Shown in pieces: positions 36,070-44,923 of a DNA stretch of 49,027 nucleotides. Each line of letters starts with the position of its first letter. The stretch's first letter is position 1. The position numbers and the translations under genes are program-made. The notes beneath the pieces were generated by a model. It had not been told where the DNA came from and made no database searches. It saw only the letters and a program-made list of their open reading frames with translations. This stretch comes from a virus: the IMG/VR virus record IMGVR_UViG_3300044734_000056, positions 1 through 49,027 of that record; one strand, given 5' to 3'.

Positions 36070-36443
36070 TGGCGGTCCCCGAGCAGAGGTTCGAGGCGCT
36101 GGGCAAGACCTGGCGCTTCGCCCTCGACTTCTACGCCATCTGCTCCCTCGAGGAGTTGTACGACCTGGCGTTCATCCAGATCATGCTCAGCTTCCTCCCG
36201 GAGCTGGCGCTCAAGGACTTGAGCGAGGAGCAGGTCCTCCAGGCACGGTCGACCTCGCGGATGACCGATCTGCGCAAGCTGATGTCGGCCGGCCTCTCGT
36301 CGCACCATCCTGAGGCGACGGTGCGTGACGTCTGCGCGATCGTCGACGAGTTGGGCGTGGTGAAGGTGGGTGAGATGCTGAAAAGGGCGCTCGCCGGCAG
36401 CATGGGGGGCGCCGGCACCGGCACCGAAAACCCTCCGACCTAG
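36069..36443 (+). CDS. tail assembly chaperone, upstream frame (G-like)
   Basis: 124 residues from ATG 36069 (TGATG overlap): MAVPEQRFEALGKTWRFALD, FYAICSLEELYDLAFIQIML and DLRKLMSAGLSSHHPEATVR. It lies between tail tube and tape measure, where lambda gpG-like chaperones sit. Near its end, ATGGGGGGC contains the heptamer GGGGGGC from which a -1 shift enters the frame ending at 36832. Confidence 0.85.
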   Translation: MAVPEQRFEALGKTWRFALDFYAICSLEELYDLAFIQIMLSFLPELALKDLSEEQVLQARSTSRMTDLRKLMSAGLSSHHPEATVRDVCAIVDELGVVKVGEMLKRALAGSMGGAGTGTENPPT

Positions 36444-36481
36444 CACCGCCGGAGAAGGTCGATATCGACCGGCTTCTCCGG
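36404..36481 (+). promoter_or_regulatory. programmed -1 frameshift signal
   Basis: The slippery heptamer G-GGG-GGC (36404-36410) lies in the zero frame of the chaperone gene, 31 bases before its stop. A perfect stem CCGGAGAAG/CTTCTCCGG (36449-36457 and 36473-36481) enclosing GTCGATATCGAC follows. Both tRNAs can re-pair fully after the slip. Confidence 0.8.
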
Positions 36482-36832
36482 ATCTGGTGCGATGCGGCGC
36501 TCGCCCCGGCCGACTGGTGGAAATCGACGCCGCGCGAGTTCAACGCGGCGGTGCGCGGCCGCATCGACCGGCACAATGCCGGCCTCGTCCGCGCCTTCTG
36601 GACGGCCCGCTGGAGCCGCGAGAAGGACATGACGCCGCCCAAGGACGTCATGATCGACGTCGACGGCAAGGCGGCCGGCGCCAAGGCGGCCGAGGCGAAG
36701 CCGCAGACCGGCGAAGAGATGGACCGCGCCTGGCGCGCGTGGGCCGCGGTCTACGGCGACGCGATCGAGGTCGGCGAGGAGCCTGGCCCGCCGAAGCGGC
36801 GGCGTCAGAGGGTGTCCGGGGCGGCCTCATAA
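36410..36832 (+). CDS. tail assembly chaperone, frameshift extension (T-like)
   Basis: The -1 frame is open from the slippery site and encodes KPSDLAPPEKVDIDRLLRIW, CDAALAPADWWKSTPREFNA and AVRGRIDRHNAGLVRAFWTA RWSREK, then a charged tail with PPKRRRQR. The WWxSTPREF box is the conserved core of tail-chaperone C-terminal parts. No ATG, GTG or TTG occurs in this frame before 36551, which cuts the core, so expression as a fusion with the upstream frame is the natural reading. The G/G-T pair guides tail polymerisation around the tape measure. Confidence 0.8.
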   Translation, partial: RRHRHRKPSDLAPPEKVDIDRLLRIWCDAALAPADWWKSTPREFNAAVRGRIDRHNAGLVRAFWTARWSREKDMTPPKDVMIDVDGKAAGAKAAEAKPQTGEEMDRAWRAWAAVYGDAIEVGEEPGPPKRRRQRVSGAAS

Positions 36833-37092
36833 GTCTGCTCGAACTCAGGCCGGTTGCGCGGCATCTTTTCCAAGACAGCTGCAAATCCGAGAAACACTCC
36901 AGCGGCGATGGACGCGAGCAGCGTAATCTGCGCGTCGGTCGCAAACGCGCCCATGGCGAAAACGGCCGCGAGGCCTCCGTTCGGCTCCTCGACGCTTGAG
37001 CCAACCAACTTCCATAGGTTGAATGCGAAATAGCCGAACAGCAGTGCCGCCAGCGCGAAAGCCGTTCCGACTAAGTTGAAAAATGTCCTCAC
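36805..37092 (-). CDS. two-helix membrane protein on the opposite strand (moron)
   Basis: 95 residues from GTG 37092 behind GGGGGAGGCACGCAC. Two transmembrane helices, NLVGTAFALAALLFGYFAFN and ITLLASIAAGVFLGFAAVLE, are separated by a short loop; the C-terminus is cytoplasmic-looking (KMPRNRPEFEQTYEAAPDTL). It lies antisense to the tail genes and overlaps the chaperone extension by 28 bases. Independent expression in the lysogen is likely, and a role at the host membrane is inferred. No family recognised. Confidence 0.7.
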   Translation of the reverse strand: MRTFFNLVGTAFALAALLFGYFAFNLWKLVGSSVEEPNGGLAAVFAMGAFATDAQITLLASIAAGVFLGFAAVLEKMPRNRPEFEQTYEAAPDTL

Positions 37093-37393
37093 GTGCGTGC
37101 CTCCCCCGATGTGGGGAGGTTGCATCAAAGCCGCGTCTGAGGCAATCTGATCCGCGGGTGTAGTAGCCCGGATCGAGATAGGTGGCTCAGCCCGTTGGCG
37201 CGGGGTGTGTCACCGAAAGCAGGAGCGAGGGTTGGCGCCCTCTGCTCACCGACCTTTTATGTCGGGAGTGGGGCGCCATACAATACCCCTCGGGGAAAAT
37301 CGCTCCACCGGTCTCTCGGCCGGCTACTACGCTCCCGGCACCAGGTCCGACACCTGGAGCGGCTGTAGTAGGCCAAGTCGAGAGAACACCCTT
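37093..37393. other. 300-bp structured non-coding spacer
   Basis: Between the minus-strand membrane gene and a plus-strand gene. A short stem CCTCCCC/GGGGAGG lies at about 37097-37116. A long imperfect hairpin spans 37233-37278: TGGCGCCC/GGGCGCCA outside, CTC/GAG and CCGAC/GTCGG inside, loop CTTTTAT. The divergent promoters must lie here, but I see no clear boxes. Confidence 0.5.
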
Positions 37394-37651
37394 ATGGGCC
37401 AGGTCATTCCATTCCCGGAGTCGCGCGAGGCAGCGCCGTGCGACGATGCGGCATTCGAGAAAACGCCGGAGCTGCTGCTGGTCATGGCCATGCTGCGGGC
37501 CCTCTCCCCTGACGACTGGGAGCGGGTCGAGACGCAGTTGATCGCGCTCCACATCAAGCTGACCGATGGCGGCATGAAGCGAGACGAGACGATGAGGTCG
37601 GCCATGTGGCTCTTCTGCCATGTCCGAGAGGCCACCCGTGCCGAAGCCTAA
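37394..37651 (+). CDS. small helical hypothetical protein
   Basis: 85 residues from ATG 37394: MGQVIPFPESREAAPCDDAA, LLVMAMLRALSPDDWERVET and QLIALHIKLTDGGMKRDETM. It overlaps the homing endonuclease by 32 bases and shares its lower GC. It may be a regulator or passenger gene; no family recognised. Confidence 0.55.
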   Translation: MGQVIPFPESREAAPCDDAAFEKTPELLLVMAMLRALSPDDWERVETQLIALHIKLTDGGMKRDETMRSAMWLFCHVREATRAEA

Positions 37652-38210
37652 GCCGCTGCCAGATCGCGAGGAGTGGCGCCAAATCCCTGGCTGGGAAGGC
37701 TACTATGAGGCGTCTAACTTCGGGAGGGTGCGGTCAGTTGACCGCGTGATAGAGCAGTACAACAGAAACAGGGAACGCGTTCACGTTTTCTACCCAGGCC
37801 GCCTACTCGCGCAAAGGGAAACGTCTTTCGGTTATCTTGAGGTAGGACTTTGTCGCAACAACAAAGTCACTTGGCGGCGGGTTCACCAGCTAGTTTGCGC
37901 TGCCTTCCATGGCGAAGCGCCACCAACCTGCGAGGTCGGCCACAGGAACGGTCAGCGCAAAGACAACTTCGCATCTAATTTGCGCTGGATGACGAAGTTA
38001 GAGAACGCAGCAGACAGGATCGCCCATGATCGACACATGCCAGGCGAGCGCCACGCCAATCATAAACTAACCGAACAAGCTGTCACAGAGATCCTCGCCG
38101 CTCGGCCGCTGGCCTATGGGGTTGCGAGCAGTCTTGGCCGAAAGTTCGGTGTGCATTCCTGCACTATACGGCGCGTAGCCGCTGGCGCTGCCTGGCGTCA
38201 CCGCCAATAG
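37620..38210 (+). CDS. NUMOD4-HNH homing endonuclease
   Basis: 196 residues from ATG 37620. NUMOD4 lies at residues about 16-42 (EEWRQIPGWEGYYEASNFGR VRSVDR). The HNH_3 part is HQLVCAAFHGEAPPTCEVGH RNGQRKDN FASNLRWMTKLENA, with catalytic His-Asn-His. The end, KLTEQAVTEILAARPLAYGV and GRKFGVHSCTIRRVAAG, is a target-binding HTH. Free-standing homing nucleases of this type invade essential phage genes. The gene is less GC-rich than its surroundings and sits between the tail chaperone and the tape measure, so recent insertion is likely. Confidence 0.92.
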   Translation: MSERPPVPKPKPLPDREEWRQIPGWEGYYEASNFGRVRSVDRVIEQYNRNRERVHVFYPGRLLAQRETSFGYLEVGLCRNNKVTWRRVHQLVCAAFHGEAPPTCEVGHRNGQRKDNFASNLRWMTKLENAADRIAHDRHMPGERHANHKLTEQAVTEILAARPLAYGVASSLGRKFGVHSCTIRRVAAGAAWRHRQ

Positions 38211-38243
38211 AAGCCGCCACTAAATACTTACGGGGAGCAGACG

Positions 38244-40631
38244 ATGGCCAGCTCCCTGATAGGACAACTGCGGATTTTGTTGGGACTTGAAACTGCTTCC
38301 CTCGAAGCGGGCGCGGCGAAGGCGAAAGCGGAGCTGCGCGGGGTCGCCGAATCGGCGGAGTTCGTCAAGCACACGCTGGAGCGGATCGGGATCGGCTTCG
38401 CCGCGGCCGAGCTGTACGAGTTCGCCAAGGGCGCGCTCGAATATGCCGCCTCGCTCTCGACCACCGCCAACCGCGTCGGCGTCACCGTCGAGCAGTTGCA
38501 GGTGATGCGAAAGGCCGCTCGGGAATACGGCGTTGAACAAGCTGTCATGGAGACGGGCCTCGCCAAACTGAACATCACGCTCGGCAAGGCCAAGGGCGGC
38601 GCCGCCGGCGCCGTGAAGGCCTTCGCCGGCCTCGGCATCAAGCCTGAACAGCTCGCGAGTTTCCATCAGGCCGGCGACGCGCTGCCAGCCGTTGAGGAGG
38701 GTCTGAAGAATGTCGGCGACAAGGCCACGCAGGGCGCGGCGGCTTGGGGTCTGATTGGAAAGGGTGCCGCCGCCGCTCTCCCCGTCTTCACCATGGGCAA
38801 GGAAGCGCTCGACGAGCTGACCGCTGCCGCCGTCGAGCATGGCCTCATCACCACCGACCAGGCGCATCGCGCCCACGAGGCGGAAGTCGCGGTCGGCGAG
38901 CTCGCCGTCGCGCTCAAGTCCCGCCTCGCCATCGCGATCGCCGACAATGTCGAGGAGATCACCGGCTTCATCACCGAGCTCGAGCACATGCTCGGCAAGA
39001 TCGGCCAGATGATGGACATGCTCGACAGCCTCCGGTTCAAGGCGTCGAAGGCGCAGATTTCCTTTAACGACCTCACCGACCGCGCCCGGGCCGGAATGTG
39101 GTGGATGGGCATGGCCGGCGGCATCGACCCCGGCGAGTACCAGGGCCGGCATCAGGGCAACCAAGCGCAGTTCGCCGAAATGGACGCCTCGGAGCTGCGC
39201 GCCTACCAGCGCCGCCACTTCCCCGCCCTGTTCAACGGCGGGCCGAAGGAACCGACGGCCCCTCCTCCCAACCACCTCGACCTCTCGCACCATAAGAAGC
39301 CGAAGAAGCACGCCGACCACACCGAGCAGCGCGAGAAGGAAGCCGAGCGGATCAAGTACGACCTGGACAAGGAGGAGCTGGACGGCAAGAAGCAGCTGCT
39401 CGAGGCGCAGAAGTCGCTCGCGGCCAGCACCGAGGACCGCGACGCGATCCAACTCCAGGTGCTGCAGATCGACCACGACCTCAAGGCGCTGGAGATCGCG
39501 CACAAGCTGAAGATGGTCGAACTCGACCGTACCGTCTCGCCGGTGCAGAAGAAGGCAGCCGAGCTGGAGGCGAAGAGCGCGAATGCGCTCAACGACCGCC
39601 TCCTCATCCTCAACAAGGCGAACCTTGGCCTGCAGCAGCGCCTGGAGCAGGAGCGCGAGGCCGAGGCATACGACCAAACGATTCTCAAGTCGCACACCGA
39701 CCGTCTGAAACTGGAAGAAGACCTAGTAAAGACGACCGCGGAGCGGCGGACGATCGAGCTTGAGTTGCTCCGCCTCGCTTATGAGCAGCGGGCGCGGCAG
39801 CTCAAGGCGATCATCAACGACACCTACGTCTACACCGACGATAACGGCAAGTCGCAGACGATCTACACGCACTCGGCGGCGGAGCGGGATCAGGCGCGCG
39901 TGGAGCTCTACGGCTACCACGGCGACGGAAACAACACCGCCCGGAGCCTCGCCCAGAATTACGAACTCGAGCGCCAGAAGGTGCTCCGGTCCACGATGGG
40001 CCCGCTGGAGCAGCTGCAGGACAGCATCCCCGACACCGCCAAGCGGATGAACGAGGCGCTCGAGGAGGTGGCGGCGAACGGCCTCAAGTCGATGACCGAC
40101 GGCCTCGCCGAGGCGTCGGCGTCGTGGATCAAGCTCGGCGGCACGGCCGGCAACATCCTTCGCCAAATTTATCAGGATATCATGAAGATCCTGATCATGA
40201 AGTTTATCGAGAAGCCGGCGATCAACGCGCTGCAGGGCCTGTTCGGCGGCGCGGGGGGCGGCAGCCTCGGCTCCTTCGCCAACATGCAGGACGATGCCGC
40301 CTTCCTCCCCGGCTTCGCCACCGGCGGTTCGCTGATCATCGGCGGCATGGGCGGCGTCGACCGCAACCTGCTTTCGATCAACGGCTCGCCGGTCGCGCGC
40401 GTCAACCAGGGCGAGCGGCTCGACATCGTCCCCGCCAACGACCGCGGCGAGGGCGGCGGCGCGACCATCTACAACGACATGCGCGGCGCGGTCCTCACCC
40501 AGGACCTCTACGACCACGCCAACCGCGTCGGCGTCCAGGCGGCGATGACCGGCGGCGCGCTCGGCCAGGCCGGCGCGGTGACGACGCTGAGCCGCCGCGC
40601 CGCGCGCATGCTGCCGACCGGGAGGCGCTGA
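38244..40631 (+). CDS. tail tape measure protein
   Basis: 795 residues from ATG 38244. The N-terminus SLIGQLRILLGLETASLEAG AAKAKAELRG is typical of tape measures. Hydrophobic Ala/Gly segments follow (GAAGAVKAFAGLGI, GKGAAAALPVFTMG), then a long coiled coil (about residues 375-520) and a C-terminal part FATGGSLIIGGMGGVDRNLL, VQAAMTGGALGQAG. It sets tail length; 795 residues predicts about 120 nm at the usual 0.15 nm per residue. Confidence 0.92.
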   Translation: MASSLIGQLRILLGLETASLEAGAAKAKAELRGVAESAEFVKHTLERIGIGFAAAELYEFAKGALEYAASLSTTANRVGVTVEQLQVMRKAAREYGVEQAVMETGLAKLNITLGKAKGGAAGAVKAFAGLGIKPEQLASFHQAGDALPAVEEGLKNVGDKATQGAAAWGLIGKGAAAALPVFTMGKEALDELTAAAVEHGLITTDQAHRAHEAEVAVGELAVALKSRLAIAIADNVEEITGFITELEHMLGKIGQMMDMLDSLRFKASKAQISFNDLTDRARAGMWWMGMAGGIDPGEYQGRHQGNQAQFAEMDASELRAYQRRHFPALFNGGPKEPTAPPPNHLDLSHHKKPKKHADHTEQREKEAERIKYDLDKEELDGKKQLLEAQKSLAASTEDRDAIQLQVLQIDHDLKALEIAHKLKMVELDRTVSPVQKKAAELEAKSANALNDRLLILNKANLGLQQRLEQEREAEAYDQTILKSHTDRLKLEEDLVKTTAERRTIELELLRLAYEQRARQLKAIINDTYVYTDDNGKSQTIYTHSAAERDQARVELYGYHGDGNNTARSLAQNYELERQKVLRSTMGPLEQLQDSIPDTAKRMNEALEEVAANGLKSMTDGLAEASASWIKLGGTAGNILRQIYQDIMKILIMKFIEKPAINALQGLFGGAGGGSLGSFANMQDDAAFLPGFATGGSLIIGGMGGVDRNLLSINGSPVARVNQGERLDIVPANDRGEGGGATIYNDMRGAVLTQDLYDHANRVGVQAAMTGGALGQAGAVTTLSRRAARMLPTGRR

Positions 40632-41236
40632 TGTCGGCGGTCGACCTCACCGGCCTCATCAAATGGTCGACCGGCAAGCCGCGCTTCATCGATTTCGGCG
40701 GCGAGCTCACCCCCGGCCTCGGCGGCCCGGTCCAGCGCGTCAACCGGCTTGGCAACCGCTTCGGCATCGACGTCGCTGGCGTCCCGATCCCCGAATATCC
40801 GGACGCCGAGGCGCTGGTCGCCTGGCTGCGCCTCGCCAAGCAGAACGGCGCCATCTTCCCGTGGCCGACGCCGCGCGGCGCGCCGGCGACCTCCTACGGC
40901 TCCCCCGTCGTCAACGGCGCCGTGACGGCTGGCACCAGCGTGGCTGTGCGCGGCCTGACGGTCGGCGCCACCATCCGCTTCGGCCAGTTCTTCTCGATCG
41001 TCACCGCCGGCTGGCGCTGCCTCTACGCCCATGCCGCGACGGCCGTGGTCGCGGACGGCGCGGGACACGCCACGCTCACCGTCGATCCGATGCTGCGCGT
41101 CAGCCTCGCCGACGGCGACGTCGTCGAGCTGGCGACGCCAAAGATCATGGGCTTTTTGAAGAGCGGCGACCTCGACAACGAGATCATGCTCGCGCCATTC
41201 TGCCGCATCGACTTCTCGATCGCCGAGAGCAAGTAG
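40631..41236 (+). CDS. tail protein after tape measure
   Basis: 201 residues from ATG 40631 (TGATG overlap). VDLTGLIKWSTGKPRFIDFG, GELTPGLGGPVQRVNRLGNR FGIDV, then a beta-rich part with VNGAVTAGTSVAVRGLTVGA. The order tape measure, this gene, tail-tip genes copies the GTA-like tail cluster (distal tail protein position). Family assignment by position. Confidence 0.75.
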   Translation: MSAVDLTGLIKWSTGKPRFIDFGGELTPGLGGPVQRVNRLGNRFGIDVAGVPIPEYPDAEALVAWLRLAKQNGAIFPWPTPRGAPATSYGSPVVNGAVTAGTSVAVRGLTVGATIRFGQFFSIVTAGWRCLYAHAATAVVADGAGHATLTVDPMLRVSLADGDVVELATPKIMGFLKSGDLDNEIMLAPFCRIDFSIAESK

Positions 41237-41887
41237 ATGGCCTTCACCGGCGACGTCATCACCGTCGCGGGCTTCGCCAAGTTCGAGCTGCCGGGCCACA
41301 CCCTTCGCCTCTGCGACGGCGGCGTGCTCACCTGGGCCGGCGAGACCTACGCGGGCGAAGACGCGACCTTCGGCGTCATCGAGGGCATCGAGCCGCCCGA
41401 CGAGTCGCTCGGCGACAGCGCGCCCGGGGGCAAGCTCACCATGCTGCCGAAGGACGCGGCCGCCGCGACGACGCTCAGCCAGCCGACCTACCAGAACAGC
41501 CGCATGCGCTTCTGGTTCGCCGAGATCGACCGGGCGACCGGCGCCGTCACCGGCACGCCGGTGCTCTGCGCCGACATGCGGCTCGACACGACCAATCTGC
41601 GCCTCGGCTACACGAAGGGCGGGGGCGGCTACCGCAAGCTCGACATCGAATTCATCACCTCGGCCGACCGGCTGATGCTGACCGAGGACGGCAACGTCCT
41701 CAGTCCCGCCTTCCACAAGCGCATCTGGCCGGGCGAGCTCGGGCTCGACAACGCGAACGGGCAGCAACTGACCGTCGCGTGGGGCGTCGCCGGTCCACCG
41801 CGCGGCAGCGTCTCGGTCGGCTCGTCGGGCGGCGGCGCCACCTTCGGCGGGGATTCGAACGGCATGGTGAGGTCCGTCAGTGCATGA
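41237..41887 (+). CDS. tail tip protein, DUF2163-like
   Basis: 216 residues, ATG 41237 directly after the previous stop. FELPGHTLRLCDGGVLTWAG, ETYAGEDATFGVIEGIEPPD and MRFWFAEIDRATGAVTGTPV match tail-hub proteins of the DUF2163 type that follow the distal tail protein in GTA-like clusters. The usual C-terminal zinc-like domain is replaced by a short Gly/Ser-rich tail. Confidence 0.7.
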   Translation: MAFTGDVITVAGFAKFELPGHTLRLCDGGVLTWAGETYAGEDATFGVIEGIEPPDESLGDSAPGGKLTMLPKDAAAATTLSQPTYQNSRMRFWFAEIDRATGAVTGTPVLCADMRLDTTNLRLGYTKGGGGYRKLDIEFITSADRLMLTEDGNVLSPAFHKRIWPGELGLDNANGQQLTVAWGVAGPPRGSVSVGSSGGGATFGGDSNGMVRSVSA

Positions 41888-42296
41888 CCTCCTTCGCCGC
41901 CAGGCGGCGCTCGAAAAGACCCTGCGCAAGTATCGCGGCCGGGCGATCGACTGGCGCGAGGTCGATTGCGTCCGCATGCTGCGCTCGCACCTGGTAGCGA
42001 TGGGGGCCCGGGGGCTGCCGAGGCTGCCCCGCTATTCCACACCGGTTGGCGCGCTGCGCGCGCTTCGCGGCGCGGGGTTCGAATCCCTCGAGGCGCTGCT
42101 CGACGCGACCGCGGCGCGCATTGCGCCAGCCGCCGCGCTGGACGGCGACGTGGTCCTCGGCGCGGGCGATGTGCATTTTCAGGCGGTCGGGCTGCACGTC
42201 GCGCACAAGATCTGGGGCTGGCATCAGGATAATGGCTGCTCGGAGCCGATCGCGATCGTCGTCACCGGGCCTCTGATCGGAGCGTGGCGCGCATGA
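41880..42296 (+). CDS. DUF6950-like tail protein
   Basis: 138 residues from GTG 41880. ALEKTLRKYRGRAIDWREVD CVRMLRSHLVAMG is the family opening (WxxxDCxxxxxxxL), recalling the Asp-Cys of NlpC/P60-type peptidases, and VHFQAVGLHVAHKIWGWHQD is a possible His-containing block. In related phages this gene occupies the slot of the GTA cell-wall peptidase, so a tail-associated peptidoglycan role is possible but unproven. Confidence 0.7.
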   Translation: MHDLLRRQAALEKTLRKYRGRAIDWREVDCVRMLRSHLVAMGARGLPRLPRYSTPVGALRALRGAGFESLEALLDATAARIAPAAALDGDVVLGAGDVHFQAVGLHVAHKIWGWHQDNGCSEPIAIVVTGPLIGAWRA

Positions 42297-44581
42297 GCGG
42301 GTTCGCCCACACCGTCGGCAAGATCGCCGGCATCGCCTCCGTTGTGGCGATCTTCGTCATTCCCCAGCTCGCACCGGTGCTCGCCGCCGTCTCGGCCGCG
42401 GCGAATGCGGTCGGTGACGCGCTCGCCAAGCCCAATACCCCACCCGCGCAGGGCGCGGGCACCCAGGTCACGATCGGCGCCAACCAGCCGACGCCCTATG
42501 CGATGGGCCGCACCTATTTCGCCGGCGCCCAGATCCTCGACGTCGGCTACGGCGCGACGCTGGACGGCGTCCCCAACCCCTACCGCTCGATGGCGTTCGT
42601 TGACAGCCTCGGCCCAATTCAGGGCTACGTGGCGCACCAGGTCGACTTCACCACGGTGACCTACAGCGGCACCGCGGCGACCGGTTATTATGCCGGCTTC
42701 ATGTATCTGGCGAGCCAGGGCGGCGCCTGCCCCGAATCGGCGGCGCTGGCCGGACCGTGGGGCGCCATCCCGAACTGGGGCGCGGGCTACAAGCTTTCCG
42801 GTCTCGCGGGGCGGATGCTGAGCCTCAAGTTCGACAAGAAGGGCAAGGTCTACGCCTCCGGCGCACCCCAGCCCGGCGCTATCCTCAACGGCGTCTACGT
42901 CTACGACATGCGGCAGGATTCGACCCAGCCGGGCGGCTCCGGATCCTGCCGCGCGCGCAATGAGGCGACCTATGTCGGCGGCGATGCGGCGAAGAACCCC
43001 TCCTGCCACGCCGTCACCTACGCGCTCAGCCGCTTCCAAAACGGGGTCAAAGTGTTCGGCCCCGGGTTCGAGTCCGATGCGATCGACTGGCCCGCATGGA
43101 CCGGCTTCGCCAACGTCTGCGACGCTAACGGCTGGCAGGTGAACGGCACCATCTACGAGGGGCCCGGGATCAGCCGCTGGGACAATCTGAAGCGCATCTG
43201 CGCGGCCGGCGGCGGCACCCCCTGCTTCGTCGGCGGCCTGCTCTCGGTGCGCTACCAGTCGCCCAAGGTCGCGCTCGACACGATCACCGCGGCCGACCTG
43301 GCCGACGGCGAGCAGCAGATCGCCGGGATGAAGACGTGGAAGTCGCGCCTCAACGGCATCTACGCCAAGTATCGCTCCGAGGCCCACCAGTGGGAATATG
43401 TCCAGGCGACCAACCTCGTCACCTCGTCGACCTACGTCACCGAGGACGGCGAGGAGAAGAACCAGGAGACCCAATACGACCTGGTGACCTCGGCCAACCA
43501 AGCGGTGCAGCTCGCCGCCTACGACCTCGCCGACGGGCGCGAGCTCGGCCCCTTCACCCTCGTCCTCAAGCCCCGCCTGCTCGCCTACCGGCCGGGCGAG
43601 GCGCTCAACGTCAACATCCCGGAGGTGGGCCTCTCCAACCAGCTATGCGTCGTCACCGGGTGGAAGTTCGACGTGTCCGGACCGACCGTCACCCTGACGC
43701 TGGAGACCGAGACGAGCGCGAAGCACGCCTTCGCGCTCGGCCTCACCGGCACCGCGCCGCCGTCGCCGGGGCTCACCACCGGCCAGGACATGGACGCGGT
43801 GCTGAGCGCCAATGCGACAATCGCCAACCTCACCATCGACTGCCCCCGCGTCGTCGACATCGCCGCCGACAGCGCCGGGACCATCACCAGCCTGCCCAAG
43901 ACGATCACGCCGACCGTGTTCAGGGGCGACGCCGACATCCGCGTCGCCGACGACGTCTCCTATGCGCTCCAGAACGCCAGCGCCAACGTCACCACCATCG
44001 CGATCGACAACACGGTGGGCAGCGCCGACAAGGGCCGCGTCACCGTCTCCGCGCTGGCCGGCTCGGGCAGCTACGAGCTGGTGGTGACGATCGGTCCGAC
44101 CGTCTTCCCGCCGATCAAGGTCACCCTCCAGGTCAACCGCGCCGTTCCGTCGTCGGGCGGGGGCGGCGGCGGCACCACCGGCGGCGCGTTCGACGGCACC
44201 GGCATGCTCGTCTCCTCGACCAGCTTCGCCGAGATCGGCCGCGTCTCCGGCTTCGCCAAGACGACGGGCCAGACGATCACCGCAAGCTTCTCGAGCGACT
44301 ATGAGTTCCGTTGGACCCACGATGCCAGCAACGCGCTCGTCGCCCGCTGGGAAATCTCGGCGGCCGGCGCGGAGAGTTGGTCGACCATCGGCTCCGCCCA
44401 CACCGGCACCCTCTCGACCTTCACCGCGGACGATTTGAGCTCCACCGTCGGCGCCGTCACCGCGGTCGAGACGTCGACGCCGTCCAACGGCAGCTACGAC
44501 GTGCGGCTGGTTGCGGCCTTGTCGGCGACCGGCGGCAACATCTCTCTCGACGACGGGCCGGGGAGCGTCACGGTCAGTTAG
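42293..44581 (+). CDS. tail tip / host-specificity protein (J-like)
   Basis: 762 residues from ATG 42293 (ATGA overlap). A hydrophobic N-terminal helix (GIASVVAIFVIPQLAPVLAA VSA) is followed by the hub signature GANQPTPYAMGRTYFAGAQI and a long beta-rich central part (about 130-480). The C-terminal ~250 residues are repeated small beta domains with Ser/Thr/Gly linkers (TITPTVFRGDADIRVADDVS, SSGGGGGGTTGG), likely receptor-binding. It is the last structural gene; no separate tail fibre gene follows. Confidence 0.85.
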   Translation: MSGFAHTVGKIAGIASVVAIFVIPQLAPVLAAVSAAANAVGDALAKPNTPPAQGAGTQVTIGANQPTPYAMGRTYFAGAQILDVGYGATLDGVPNPYRSMAFVDSLGPIQGYVAHQVDFTTVTYSGTAATGYYAGFMYLASQGGACPESAALAGPWGAIPNWGAGYKLSGLAGRMLSLKFDKKGKVYASGAPQPGAILNGVYVYDMRQDSTQPGGSGSCRARNEATYVGGDAAKNPSCHAVTYALSRFQNGVKVFGPGFESDAIDWPAWTGFANVCDANGWQVNGTIYEGPGISRWDNLKRICAAGGGTPCFVGGLLSVRYQSPKVALDTITAADLADGEQQIAGMKTWKSRLNGIYAKYRSEAHQWEYVQATNLVTSSTYVTEDGEEKNQETQYDLVTSANQAVQLAAYDLADGRELGPFTLVLKPRLLAYRPGEALNVNIPEVGLSNQLCVVTGWKFDVSGPTVTLTLETETSAKHAFALGLTGTAPPSPGLTTGQDMDAVLSANATIANLTIDCPRVVDIAADSAGTITSLPKTITPTVFRGDADIRVADDVSYALQNASANVTTIAIDNTVGSADKGRVTVSALAGSGSYELVVTIGPTVFPPIKVTLQVNRAVPSSGGGGGGTTGGAFDGTGMLVSSTSFAEIGRVSGFAKTTGQTITASFSSDYEFRWTHDASNALVARWEISAAGAESWSTIGSAHTGTLSTFTADDLSSTVGAVTAVETSTPSNGSYDVRLVAALSATGGNISLDDGPGSVTVS

Positions 44582-44707
44582 GCATCGTGCAGCGCCCTGG
44601 AAGCACAGCTCGGCGGCTGGCGCGCTGATCCTCTGCGCGGAGCAGATCGCATGAGCGGCGGGGCGGGCGGCGGCCGGTAGGAACGATGGGGTACAGGGGA
44701 GCGGGCA

Positions 44708-44923
44708 ATGGGCGTCAACGACATCATCGCGCTTGCAAGGCTGTTCGGCCCGATCGGGCTGTTCGTCGGCTACCTCATCTGGAGCCAGACCTATCGCGAC
44801 AAGGCGACCGAGAAGCGGGAGGAGGCCGATCGCGTGCTCGCCCGCGAGCGCATCGAGACCGACAAGGCGATCACCGCTGCGATGACCTTGCTCGCCACCA
44901 AGATCGATGGGCTGAGACGCTGA
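44708..44923 (+). CDS. small single-span membrane protein, holin candidate
   Basis: 71 residues from ATG 44708 behind GGGGAGCGGGCA. One helix (IIALARLFGPIGLFVGYLIW) and a charged coiled tail (KREEADRVLARERIETDKAI). Size, single span and position before the spanin-like pair fit a class III-like holin or antiholin, but no family is recognised. The 126-bp spacer before it holds no clear gene. Confidence 0.6.
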   Translation: MGVNDIIALARLFGPIGLFVGYLIWSQTYRDKATEKREEADRVLARERIETDKAITAAMTLLATKIDGLRR

